This document shows positions 47,170 through 56,891 of a stretch of 64,000 nt of DNA, piece after piece. The number at the start of each line of letters is the position of its first letter. Position 1 is the first letter of the stretch. Under the pieces are notes generated by a model that ran no database searches, was not told the origin of the DNA, and worked only from the letters and a program-made list of their open reading frames with translations. Origin of the DNA: Malaya genurostris (taxonomy: Eukaryota > Arthropoda > Insecta > Diptera > Culicidae); contig NC_080572.1 of assembly GCF_030247185.1 (NCBI RefSeq), positions 302,795,656-302,859,655 on the forward strand, in the 5' to 3' direction. The position numbers were made by a program, and so were the translations under genes.

Positions 47170-47206
47170 CGGTACCAACATGTGAAAAGGGCATAAGTCA
47201 AAATGT
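47170..47206. repeat. Left TIR of the two-gene transposon
   Basis: Starts CGGTACCAACATGTGAAAAG; pairs with 51051-51088 with a few mismatches and one indel. Confidence 0.88.
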
Positions 47207-47647
47207 CACGTTTCGAGAAATTTGAAGTTGAATTTCACAGGCATTCATTTAAATGCTATTTAATATAGATGATTTAATTTCACGAACAAATCGACTAAAC
47301 TGCTGTTAAATTTCACTAGGCACATATCAATATATGCGAAACGTACATATTCCTATGTTTCGCCATGAAATTATAAAGATTTCGCGATACGCCCGTTTGA
47401 GTTTGATTTACACGATAAGACCTTTACCAAAGTCCTTTTTTGAATGACAGTTTCCGATGTGTCTAAACAAATGACTTTATTGATAAATATGTTTGCGTTA
47501 TGCCCTAGGTATGAATATAATGATTAAATTGATTGAAAAAATTTAGATAAGAGCGAAGCAAAGTAAAAAGTTTTGTCAACATGATTACACATTATTGAAG
47601 GTAATTTCTCTCCATAATAATTATAGTTCACAATTGAAAAAAGTGCA

Positions 47648-47653
47648 TTTATT
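47648..47653 (-). terminator. Polyadenylation signal for the transposon transcript
   Basis: AATAAA on the minus strand, ~90 nt after the transposase stop codon and inside the element. It is the only such signal I noticed downstream of both genes, consistent with a shared 3' end. Confidence 0.6.
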
Positions 47654-47742
47654 GATATTAACAGTTGATACTAAGAACAAAAGAGACATGCTGTTGTTGT
47701 TGATACATTGTAAAGAGCACCGGATGGAACAGTATGCAATCA

Positions 47743-49844
47743 CTATTCGAGATCATCAGCTTCACCATCGTCGCTTGGAGGATCTAAATCCGCATCGAAA
47801 TGATCCAGCTCCTGGTTCTTCTTCTGTCTTCCACGCTTTGGAGCAACTAAATTTTTAAGTAATGTTGCATAGTATTGTTTGTTTTGTATATATGGCATAA
47901 GATTTTTCAGGTCAACCAGCTTTTCATGTGACAGAGGTATTTGTTCATTCGCAATAGGATTGAGTACCGGCAAAGAAAGACTTTTATTCCGAAAAATGTT
48001 CGTATCACCCATTACAAAAACGTCATAGTCATCGACTTGCACGTTCGTTTTGTAGTACACATGTCCTGGAGAAGTACTACGATACTCAAACAGGAAGATG
48101 TCTTTGAACTTCAATGGTTTGCCGTTCATGTTTTGTTTTGGCCGATGATAACGTTGGTAAAGGGATTTTAGTCCCAGGAATTGCGACTGCTCGAGTTCGA
48201 CAACTTCGAAGGGAATTTTTCGCTTAATTTGTGAAATAAATACGGCCCAATCTCTTGGCGTTTCTATATTCATCGTATTTCTTTTTTTAGCTCTTTCTAT
48301 TGCTGCATGGACAGAATCGACTTCCATATGGGAGTGGCCAGATACCATGAATTTATGACGAATGATTATTTCTTTATCTGAGCGGTAGAATTGCTCAACC
48401 AGAAACGTGAATGCCATACATACGACAAAGTTGTGATTCTGACCACTACATCTATCGGAATATAAATTTATTTCTGTAGTAGGGTGGTTTACTCCATTTT
48501 GCAATTCGTGTTTGATTTGGTTTTGAATATTATATATCAAGCACGATCCGATTTCTTGTGAGCCTCTTCTGGCAATAGATTCGTTCCAAAGGTAACATGT
48601 AGCTTTATTTTTCCCACGATGTGTGCTAAATATAGTGAGGTTGAGAGTATAGAGTTGGCGAGAATAAAAAGCTTGTCCACACAGTAAGAATGGTGTAGGT
48701 AAACATTTTTGCAAGTCGAATGAAATTGTTAGAATAGAATTATCAGTTTTAGCTGCTGCCACATCTGATTTTTTGAACTTGTAAACGAGCATTGCGCGTT
48801 CTTGGTGAGTTTTTTGCCAATTTTGAATCTCCAATATTTTTGATTCGTTTTCTGCGACCTTCAACATTATATTATATTTATCACATTCTCCGCAGGTATC
48901 GTTTTTCGGTTTCCGGAAACTAAAATTGAATTTTTTGAAAATCAATCTGTACGTATTGTAGTGGACGGGCTCTATTTGATCAGTGACGCATTTTGCTTTG
49001 AACATATCATACATTTTCGCAACATTGAGATCGCTCGACAAGTACAGCTTAGAGGATTTTTCTCTGCTGTAATGCGACGTGTATGCCGGAAAAGACATAA
49101 TGTGGGATTCTATATACTGGAGAGTATCTTCGCTAACCGGATTCTTATTGCAATTATTTAATCGTTTATCATCACCGGAAACTCCATCTCCTTCAATCTT
49201 TTTCGTAGCTAGAACTCGTACTTTTTTCTCTTTAATATCAAACGTCGCCAAGAACATTTTTTTACACACGTGGACTCGTCCACCGTATCCAGGTAGGTAA
49301 TACTTGTGCGAATAGCCTCTCCTTGAGTTAATTACCTAAAAGAGAAATATTTACTAATGGCTTTCGTTATTCTATTTTTACATTTACGCGATGATACGCC
49401 ACAGACGATATTTCGATGTGGTTACTAAGAAACTGGTTTTGTGCAGAAGATGTTAGCTTCAGAAGATTCGTTAGTAACTTTTTTCGTAAATTTTCATCAT
49501 ACTTCAAACCACACTGACGTGGACAGCTACAAGGAGCTCGAGTTTCTCGTGCTGGGACGTGTTCTCCATTAATTCGAGTGTACGATAGCCCCTTTTCCTT
49601 TAATGCTTTTCTTTCCGCAAATTCACAGCATCTCGTGCGACGTTTCAATTCTTCACTTTTTCCCAGTTCTTCAAAAACTATATCGTCTTCGACTATAGGA
49701 ACACAGGTGTCTATAGTGAATCATCAGAAATATTATTGTAAAATATTAGATTTTATAGGAAAAATTACCAGAATGGTCTTTCGAAGGTCCCGGTACAACT
49801 GTAGCATTATCTAGGATTTCTATCTTTCGCTTTCTCCGAGACAT
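47743..49844 (-). CDS. Transposase-like protein, 663 aa, three coding exons
   Basis: Exons 49844-49769, 49710-49388 and 49335-47743 join in frame; introns of 58 and 52 nt have GT-AG ends (GTAATT..ATAG, GTAAAT..TTTAG). It starts MSRRKRKIEI, a nuclear-localisation-like basic cluster. A Cys cluster (RAPCSCPRQCG) and YGGRVHVCKKMFLATFDI follow, then DTCGECDKY (~Cys 281/284), then a probable RNase H-fold core: TISFDLQKCLPTP (Asp ~340), INLYSDRCSGQNHN (Asp ~427), VSGHSHMEVDSVHAAIE (Glu ~471/Asp ~473). The tail is acidic. This motif set matches a widespread arthropod family annotated as uncharacterised (DUF7869-like, from memory). TIRs and TSD around it argue that it is the element's transposase. No stop or frameshift. 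Confidence 0.85.
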
Positions 49845-49846
49845 TA

Positions 49847-50734
49847 CTAAATTAATAATTTCCCATTAAAATTTTTATTTTTATTGAAATGATTGCATAG
49901 TTTTTTATCGTGAGGAATTTCATCATCAGAATCGCCATCCTCATCTTGATCTCCAATTAATGCGTGGTTATGATACGGTTCAAAATACTCATAAATGGAA
50001 AAGTCATTCATGAGAGTAGCGTCTCCTGTATCTACCTCTTGTTTGTCTTGTTCCTCATTCTCAAGGGGTAGCAATTCAAAATCTGTTCCATAATGATCAT
50101 TTTATCACTATTATGTTACTTGCATTTTTATTGAATACTCATTCATCATATTACCTCTGTGCAGCACTATTTTGCCTTGGTTGTCCTGCGTTAATTTCTG
50201 CTGTAGTTCTTTGGAGTTGATAAGCTTTTCTTTGAGTACAAGGTTTATAGGCCCGTTATTTGTTGAAATAGTTGTATCTGTGTTGAATTTGGCAGAATCG
50301 TGTATTACCAAATCAAGAGCAGCGCATGATTCCAAGTTTGAATCACCGTGATTGAATGATAAATCCAACGGTTCATTTACAACCATTGAATTCGATAGAT
50401 TTAATGGAACAGTGGACGGATTGTCAAATACTTTTGGAGTAGAAGCACGTATGTTGTTGAAAGATAAATTGAAGGTACTCGTTAAATTTGAACAGTTTAC
50501 GTTTTCGTGTTCAATCCACGGAACTTCTTCGTAACGAATTACTGTTGGCGTCGGTATTAAATTGTGAAACACTGTGTTATCACTTGCACTTTTTGAACCG
50601 CACTCACTAACAATTTTTTCTCGTTCTTCGAGGTGCTGAGCTGCATCTGAAAATTTAAACTTAGAACACCAAAGAGATCAAAATTAAGGTAACGCTTATT
50701 ACGAACCTAATAACAGATCAATGGCGAAATCCAT
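49847..50734 (-). CDS. Accessory protein of the transposon, 251 aa, three exons
   Basis: Exons 50734-50707, 50646-50155 and 50082-49847 join in frame, with introns of 60 nt (GTTCGT..TTTTCAG) and 72 nt (GTAATA..GGAACAG). It starts MDFAIDLLL and continues DAAQHLEEREKIVSECG. The middle is Ser/Asn-rich and probably disordered, with PLNLS (90-94) and PLDLS (102-106), both like the PxDLS ligand of the corepressor CtBP, and a later PINLV. The C-terminus is acidic (DQDEDGDSDDEIPHD). No enzyme domain or known family. Its stop is 2 nt before the transposase ATG, in one continuous exon. It could be a regulator or transposase partner (inference). Confidence 0.72.
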
Positions 50735-51050
50735 GCTCACAGTCAAATTATAAAATATCCCGATCAATTTTTCACTTTTAAATTCAAATATAACTGAGAA
50801 CGTTAGGAAAAATATAAAACTGTTGATTTTTCAGAAAAAGGGCCTATCAACATAGCCTGCGCTTTTGACGTTACGCCTACTGTTCAATAATGGCCGAACG
50901 CAAGTTCGTTGCCTATTTAAATTTATTTTCTTTATGCCCTTTAGAAATTTCACGATTTTGTGATGTTAGTACAACTTATCTATATATATGACTGATGTAC
51001 TATATGAGAACATGCATATCGTTCTGAAACAAATAAAAACCGATTTGTTT

Positions 51051-51088
51051 ACATTTTGCTGATATGCCCTTTTCACATGTTAGTACCG
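51051..51088. repeat. Right TIR of the two-gene transposon
   Basis: Ends ...TTTTCACATGTTAGTACCG, the inverse of the left end; followed by AAAT at 51089-51092. Confidence 0.88.
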
Positions 51089-51123
51089 AAATATCCCTTG
51101 TATTTAGCAAATTTTTGGTCGAT

Positions 51124-51380
51124 TTTGCCATTAAAAATGCCTTACACTTCGCTTCCCGAGGCTGGGTGTCAATTTAAAACATGCAAAACTAATCGCGTAA
51201 CATTTTGCTGTCATAATTTTGAACGCTTATAACTCAGTCATTTGTTGATGGATTTATATAATTCAACAACTAATCGATTCGGAAACATTTAACTTAAACT
51301 TATGAGATGACGTTATTTGAATATTTCAATTGCATACCATTGAAAAATTGGTTTGAATTGAGTATTTCATTTTGGTTCTC
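51124..51380 (+). repeat. Repeat R copy 2, uninterrupted
   Basis: Begins 'gccattaaaaatgccttac' and continues 'gggtgtcaatttaaaac', 'gtcataattttgaacgc', 'aatcgattcggaaac'. It shows the empty TTAA site used by the element at 45241-46617. Confidence 0.75.
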
Positions 51381-52644
51381 TGGTATCTATCAGGCCAATT
51401 TAGAATTATCGGCGATAGATTTTTTGCGGATCTAATTTGCAGCGCTTGTTGCTCGATGATTTGTTAATGGATTTTCCTAATTTAAATTATTCCAAAGCTT
51501 CAATATTGTAAGCTTAAAAATGTTTTAATTTGTCAATGGATCGGTTTGCATACTTAAATTTCAATTCCCATACGAACAAAACGTGACAATGTGACTGAAG
51601 AAGTTGTTGCCCCACCAGGAATTGAACGCTTCAAAAGATTCAAAATTAAATTCTGGAACTTATCTAAAAGCGGCCTCCTCGGTTTAGTAGTATAAATGAG
51701 TTCCACAGGCTCACATATACAGTTCAATTAGATGCAATATCATATACTATCAAAGATAAACTCAAGGTAAGTTTACCTGCGGTTTTACATGTATCCTTTG
51801 AATAGGAACCCTCTTAGAATTTGGTTAACCGCCAGTTTCAGTTTAATTATTATTTTCTTCAAAACAATAAACGTCTGATGACTACACGCGTTGTAACTAT
51901 GACAATGTTCATTCATATGTTAATAACATCAAGTTACAATATTAACAAAATTTCGGAATTTTGTTGCGTATCCATTCCGTATATTCCTAATATGCCAAAG
52001 CGAAAATCAATGTAAGTAACTAAATATTTTATGCGGACTGTTTCACATGCTTTCTTGCTCGTATTGTTGCCATATTATTTACCGACATTTTCCGAAGATT
52101 ATTGACGATTTTGAAGAAGGATTAATAAAAATACACTATTACTGAGTGTACCGGTACAACATCTTTCGTTAAAATAAATAAAATCGTTTCTTGGATCGAT
52201 TAACTGTTTATAAAATTAATAAGTTTGTACGTTTCTCGAAAATTATTATCATAAAATAAAAGTTTTATTTGTTCAGGTTTAAATGTTTAAATTGTTTGTA
52301 TCTAAAATTGAGCTTTCGAGTAACTTTGAATTCATCATAATTGACTTCTAGTTAAAGGACGTTATTCAAAAACTTAACAGTTTTGAAATTTGTGGAAAGG
52401 GATCAAAATTGAATAGAATCAATAATCAAGAAAGATTCTAATTGTCAATTTTATCATTCGCTAACAATCTCAGTGCTTAAACTAGAACAAGTTTGTAATT
52501 AGTCAATTGAATATGTTTTTAGTCTAGTGTATCATCATCATTATCATCTTTATTTTTGTATTAATTATGAAGACCCTAGAAACGTTTCATTTTTAATGTT
52601 ATTGTGCTCGGTCGTGTCTTGAATACAACCCTCTAAATTTTTTT
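51381..52644. other. No recognisable gene
   Basis: Intron sequence with a weak repeat R-like echo at 51420-51500 ('gatgatttgttaatggat'). Nothing else. Confidence 0.4.
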
Positions 52645-52874
52645 TATCAAAAAGTAGTGTTTCATCAACACACGAAATTCTTTTTTTTCATTTTTTTCAC
52701 AATAACAAAAGTAGCTTCACTCAAAATGCAATATCTCACAAACTAATAATCAGACAGCTGTCAAATTTATACACGTTTCTTTTGAAGGTTGGTACTAACT
52801 GAAAATGGTATGGATTTAATTCTAGTGGCGCCCTCTCATAGAAACGATACGAACTTTTCAGCCGATCTGTTACA
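52645..52874 (-). mobile_element. Mariner copy 2: solo 5' end
   Basis: Matches the 5' end of copy 3 (60392-60621) from the TIR 'ttcagccgatctgtta' through 'ctgaaaatggtatgg' to the transposase start. Here the start codon is ATG (ATGAAAAAAAAG), but a TGA follows within nine codons. The rest of the gene is absent. Confidence 0.85.
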
Positions 52875-53685
52875 TACAAAAAAAAATTTTTTTTTGAAAA
52901 AATCGACTTTCCTGGACTTTTTTTCAGGATGACACTAAATCTCGACGTTTCAAGCAATTCTAAGAGTTTTGGCATCATTCTTCTCATACAAATAGACAAC
53001 GCAAATATCAAGCGCTTGCCCAGTAAATCCGAACATCGGACGCATCGTGCAAGAAAGCTTTTGATTGCGTTTTGAGCTTACATAGTGTATCGGTAGAAAA
53101 AAAGAGTGAAGAAATACCAAAGCAGAGAGCGAATGTCCTGATTCTCAAGGGAAGGGATATATCGGGGTTGGATTTCCAACTCCGAACATAGGGTTAGAGT
53201 TTTTCTGGCCCCAAGAGGCGAATGACCTTAAGGTTAAAGCCTCTATGATCGAAACAAAAGAATGTATTTCACACCCTATCCGGGAGACGTCGGCTCGAAA
53301 ATGCCTTGTTTGATGTTCCTTCGCTCTGTTCCTATAGCGATACATAATATAAACATACAACTTTTTTAGGTCGTCGCGGTTGATGCAAATGGTGCAGAAT
53401 TGTCCGATGGCGGCCCCATATCGTGCTCAATCGGTCCGATAATCGGACCGATGATCAGACTTATGCGGGTCGACGAATTTCACTGGGTGGTTGGAAAAAT
53501 GATGCCTACTATGTGACATAAACACTGAAGCATGCTTTTGTGAACTTCTCGAATCAATCTGAATTAATTGGTATCAAAAATAAACCAAAACTAGTATTGG
53601 AAATTATTATATAAAATGATATAAAAAATCATGTTACTGTTTTGAAGAAAAAGAAAGGCATTATCACTAAGTGGATTAAGAAGGA
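52875..53685. repeat. Family B fragments plus a SINE 2 copy
   Basis: 52880-53010: inverted hairpin block of family B ('gacactaaatctcgacg'). 53134-53285: SINE 2 ('ggttagagtttttctggcc', 'aaagcctctatgatcgaaa'). 53480-53685: 3' end of another family B copy ('gtgacataaacactgaagc', 'cattatcactaagtgg'). A palindrome 'cggtccgataatcggaccg' is at about 53433. Confidence 0.65.
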
Positions 53686-54821
53686 TTTTGCCTTTCTCTA
53701 TAGAAAGGTATTAGAATTGCTGGAAAAAACGACTTTCGAACGGAGCCTCGGAGACCCATAGTATTATATACCATTCGACTCAGTTCGACAAGATCGGAAA
53801 ATGTCTGTGTGTGTGTATGTGTGTGTGTGTGTGCACTTTTAGAAGATTAGCACTTTTAGCGTTGTATTTTTACGCGCTCAATTTTCTCAGAGATGGCTGA
53901 ACCGATTTTAACAAACTTGGGCTCGTTTGAAAGCTACTGCCGGGCCATTGATCAAGTTCGAAGATCAAATGGTTGTGACTTTTGGTTCCAGATATATGAT
54001 GGTATAAGTGACGTAACCGACAAAACACATTGATTTTTATCGCTCTTATATATAAGGGTGCCAAAATTTTGGGATCACCTCTATTTTCGTTAAGCTCTAG
54101 TGCTCAAAAGTTTAAGCACCTTGAAAAATACCTTCATGCAAAATTTGAGCTAAATCGGACATGCGTAAGGGGTGTTGCCCGGTGGTAAAGGTTTGACAAT
54201 TTTCGATCTTGAAAAAGCACCATAGGGGGGAGTACATGAAATTTCCAAAATCGAAAATTTTTTTTGATGCCAAAACTCTTAAAACTGCATAAAACATCGA
54301 AATTTAGTGTCATCTCAGAAAAAAATATTTTTGAAGAAATGAACTTTCTGGGACTTAGAAAAATTTTCATATTTTTTCTAAGTCCCAAAAAGTCGATTTT
54401 TTCAAAAAAACTTTTTTTCGAGATGACACTAAATCTCGACGTTTCATGCAATTCTAAGCCTTTTGACATCAAAAATTTTTTTTCGATTTCGAAAATTTCA
54501 TGTACTCCCCCCTATGGTGATTTTTCAAGATATATGAAAATTTCACTAAGTGGACTAAGAAGGCTTTTTTTAGATTAGCATCACTGTTCTCATACAAATA
54601 GGCAACGCAAATGTCAAGCACTAGTTTGGAAAAATGATGCTGACTGTGTGACATAAACACTGAAGCATGCTTTTGTGAACTACTCGAATCAATCTGAATC
54701 GATTGGTGTCTAAATTAGTATTCAAAATTATTTAATAAAAGTATGAAACATATTTCCATGAGACTGTTATGAAAGAAGAGAAGGGCATTATCACACAACT
54801 AGGTGGATTAGAAAGGGTTTT
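53686..54821 (+). repeat. Family B element, complete copy
   Basis: Starts GCCTTTCTCTATAGAAAGG, ends ACAACTAGGTGGATTAG. It has the same interior order as 21411-22566 but a short GT tract, and an additional palindrome 'ctaagtcccaaaaagtcg' at 54330-54420. Confidence 0.85.
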
Positions 54822-55805
54822 GTGTATTCAAACCACTGTGGATTGTTTCAATAAATTTTTGATAAAAACAAAACATACGAATCTAACCGATAATTTTATG
54901 AACCTTACATAAACAAAACAATTCGTCTGGTTTTTGTGTAATTAGATTTTTCTGAGCACCTGCATTAATAATTCATTGACAGACATGATTAATTCGACAT
55001 TGATTTCAACGTATGTTTCTAGTATTGGCATGTTAATTGATTATGCTATTAAGCTAATAAGAGAGTACTTGGAAGGTCAATTTTCGATTGATTTGCTTGA
55101 ATTAGGTCGAGGCTATCCTTGTCTGCTTCGCGTGCTACAAACAATCCGAAAGTGCCCATATTGATCTCAGCTTATCAGTTAATGAGCTTACTATCTCTTT
55201 AGCATATATCAGCCACGCAAAGTTGAATGAGCATTGATTCGATAAGATTTGTTGACCACTAAACAGTAATTCGTCGCAGCGATGTGGTTTCTATTCTGAT
55301 AGCTATTGACTGTAAATCAAGTAAATAATGAAATAATGCAACTCCAAAGCGGATTGCTCGTTAATCCTTACTTATCGTACAACGCTGTTATTGCATTATT
55401 AATGAGAGCGAGCACACATTTAGTACAAGTGTGGCATGCATTCTCGGGTAGAACAACACGCATTCCAGAGCACCGCCTCCTTTGATGAATTAGGGCTGCA
55501 CAGCGCAACACATCGAAACGGTAACAGCCTGTCAAAATCTGACCCAACTGCGTATTTACATAACAGGCGAATGTCATCATGATTTTTTTAATAATCAGAA
55601 TTAAGTTTTTTATAATAAACATAAAAATTGCTTCAAATTTTAGAGTTTTGCTGGTTTCAAATAATTTCAAAGGTTTCTTCCCGAACAACCCATCAATATA
55701 TAGTTTCAAACTACTTAAGTAGGCTCTCATCCTCAATCGACATTGTAAATTGCTCGAGTGTACTTATCCCATTCCAAATATAATAATACATCAACTGGAA
55801 ACATA
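54822..55805. other. No recognisable gene
   Basis: Intron DNA; the small frames, including 54976-55164 (+) and 55368-55736 (-), have no recognisable domain. Confidence 0.4.
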
Positions 55806-56192
55806 TTAATCCGCATGGAAACTAAAGCACTGTATCCTCAAAAGTGGCATCTGCAATTCTGCTTGCGTGTAGAGCACCGAGTAGTGCTCAGGGAATACGC
55901 GCTTGTCATTACCACTTTTCGCACGCTTCTGGGACACACCGACAAAGGATTTCTCTAAAGAGCATTCCGCTACGGTACCGTCGATGTTTAGCTGCAAGCT
56001 GGAAGGATAATTTTCTGAATGCTTTTGTGGTACATTGAGGAAAATTCTGTAGTGAACCAGATTTCTCAACGGAACAAGTTGTTTCGACCCATTAGCCGAT
56101 TTGCTCGTTACATTTACGTTCGGCACCAAAGTCTGACTGATAGTACTTGTTGAATTGTAAAGTGTTCTTGTGCCGTTTTGGCTCAGTTTCAA
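55806..56192 (-). CDS. Unidentified 128-codon ORF, antisense in the opsin intron
   Basis: An ATG-initiated frame beginning MKLSQNGTRTLYNSTSTISQ, later SLQLNIDGTVAECSLEK and ending IQCFSFHAD. Composition is protein-like, with sequons (NGT, NST, NVT), and GC is higher than in the surrounding intron. No signal peptide, domain or splice-supported partner was seen, and it ends 189 bp before the opsin exon. It could be a nested gene, a decayed retrocopy or chance. Function unknown. Confidence 0.3.
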   Translation of the reverse strand: MKLSQNGTRTLYNSTSTISQTLVPNVNVTSKSANGSKQLVPLRNLVHYRIFLNVPQKHSENYPSSLQLNIDGTVAECSLEKSFVGVSQKRAKSGNDKRVFPEHYSVLYTQAELQMPLLRIQCFSFHAD

Positions 56193-56380
56193 AATAATCG
56201 CTTAGTAAGCTCGATTATCTTAATATCTGGATGCACTACCTACCTATTTACAGTGCACCTAATAGTATTTAAGTTCTCCTTTTTCATCGCTTTCGACCTA
56301 AACCTTACAAATCTCAACTATTAGCATCTCACTAACATAAATGCACCTATACTAACCAAACCAATTATTCTTTTCCACAG

Positions 56381-56569
56381 CAAATACCTCTCCCAGTCTG
56401 GATATTGGGGTCCACCGATCGAAGATGCCATGCGGGACCGAATCCGTCCTTTCTGGTTGCAGTTCGAGCCCCCAACGGCCCAAGCTCACTTCATCATTGG
56501 GGCCGCCTTCTTCCTAATGACCCTGATAGGCCTGACCGGCAATTTTCTGGTCATCGTAATGTTCTGCAA
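56381..56569 (+). CDS. Opsin-like GPCR, exon 3 (first transmembrane helix)
   Basis: 189 nt from acceptor TTCTTTTCCACAG to donor CAA|GTAAGT. It encodes YLSQSGYWGPPIEDAMRD, then IRPFWLQFEPPTAQAHFIIG, then helix 1 with LTGNFLVIVMFCK. The pattern 'FWLxFEPPxxxxHxxxG' followed by GN-V helix 1 is that of insect visual-type opsins, light-activated Gq-coupled receptors of photoreceptor membranes. Helices 2-7 and the retinal-binding Lys lie beyond the window, so opsin rather than another class A receptor is likely but not proven. Rh7-like is one possibility. Codon use and GC are higher than in the flanking DNA, as expected of a conserved exon. Confidence 0.85.
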
Positions 56570-56891
56570 GTAAGTACAAATTTAAATTAGTTAGTTACTG
56601 AGAATGTTTTACATTCTCGAGATGAATATTATTGTTCCAATCTATACTGAATAGTAAGTGAAAGCGATGCTACATTCATACGATTAAACATTGAAAACAG
56701 CACCAATTCAGAATCACCATTGTATTCCAGTTGCTGTCGTGAAGTTAAGAAAAATTTAAAATTCGTTTGTTTACTTTTATGAGCAAAGTCAATTTTGATT
56801 ATGAAGAAACTATTTGAAATTTGTTAAGAACTTCGCATGGTAACTCTAGCAGTGCTTTGATATTCGTTCTATTTGTCAATGACATCTGTAA

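Larger units (their letters stand above)
47170..51088 (-). mobile_element. Intact-looking two-gene DNA transposon, 4-bp TSD
   Basis: 3.92 kb. TIRs of about 38 bp start CGGTACYAACATGTGAAAAG (47170-47206; inverted at 51051-51088). AAAT duplicates lie at 47166-47169 and 51089-51092. Subterminal copies of AAAGGGCATAA / TTATGCCC occur near 47188, 47503, 50935 and 51064, likely transposase-binding sites. Both genes read on the minus strand with short introns and no defect. The 4-bp duplication is compatible with the Sola superfamily; I cannot confirm this from sequence alone. It sits in the opsin intron, antisense to the host gene. Confidence 0.88.
44004..56380 (+). other. Intron of the opsin-like gene, 12.4 kb, TE-filled
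   Basis: Bounded by GTGAGT and TTCCACAG. It contains a mariner fragment, a TTAA-flanked element, the two-gene transposon, repeat R copies, another mariner end and family B copies. No host exon was found inside with matching phase. The part 44010-44512 shows nothing else. Confidence 0.7.

Noticed and set aside
55806..56192. Possible growth-factor-like (beta-trefoil) fold, from 'LQLNIDGTVAE'
   Set aside because: Only one short resemblance; no further family motif, so not claimed.
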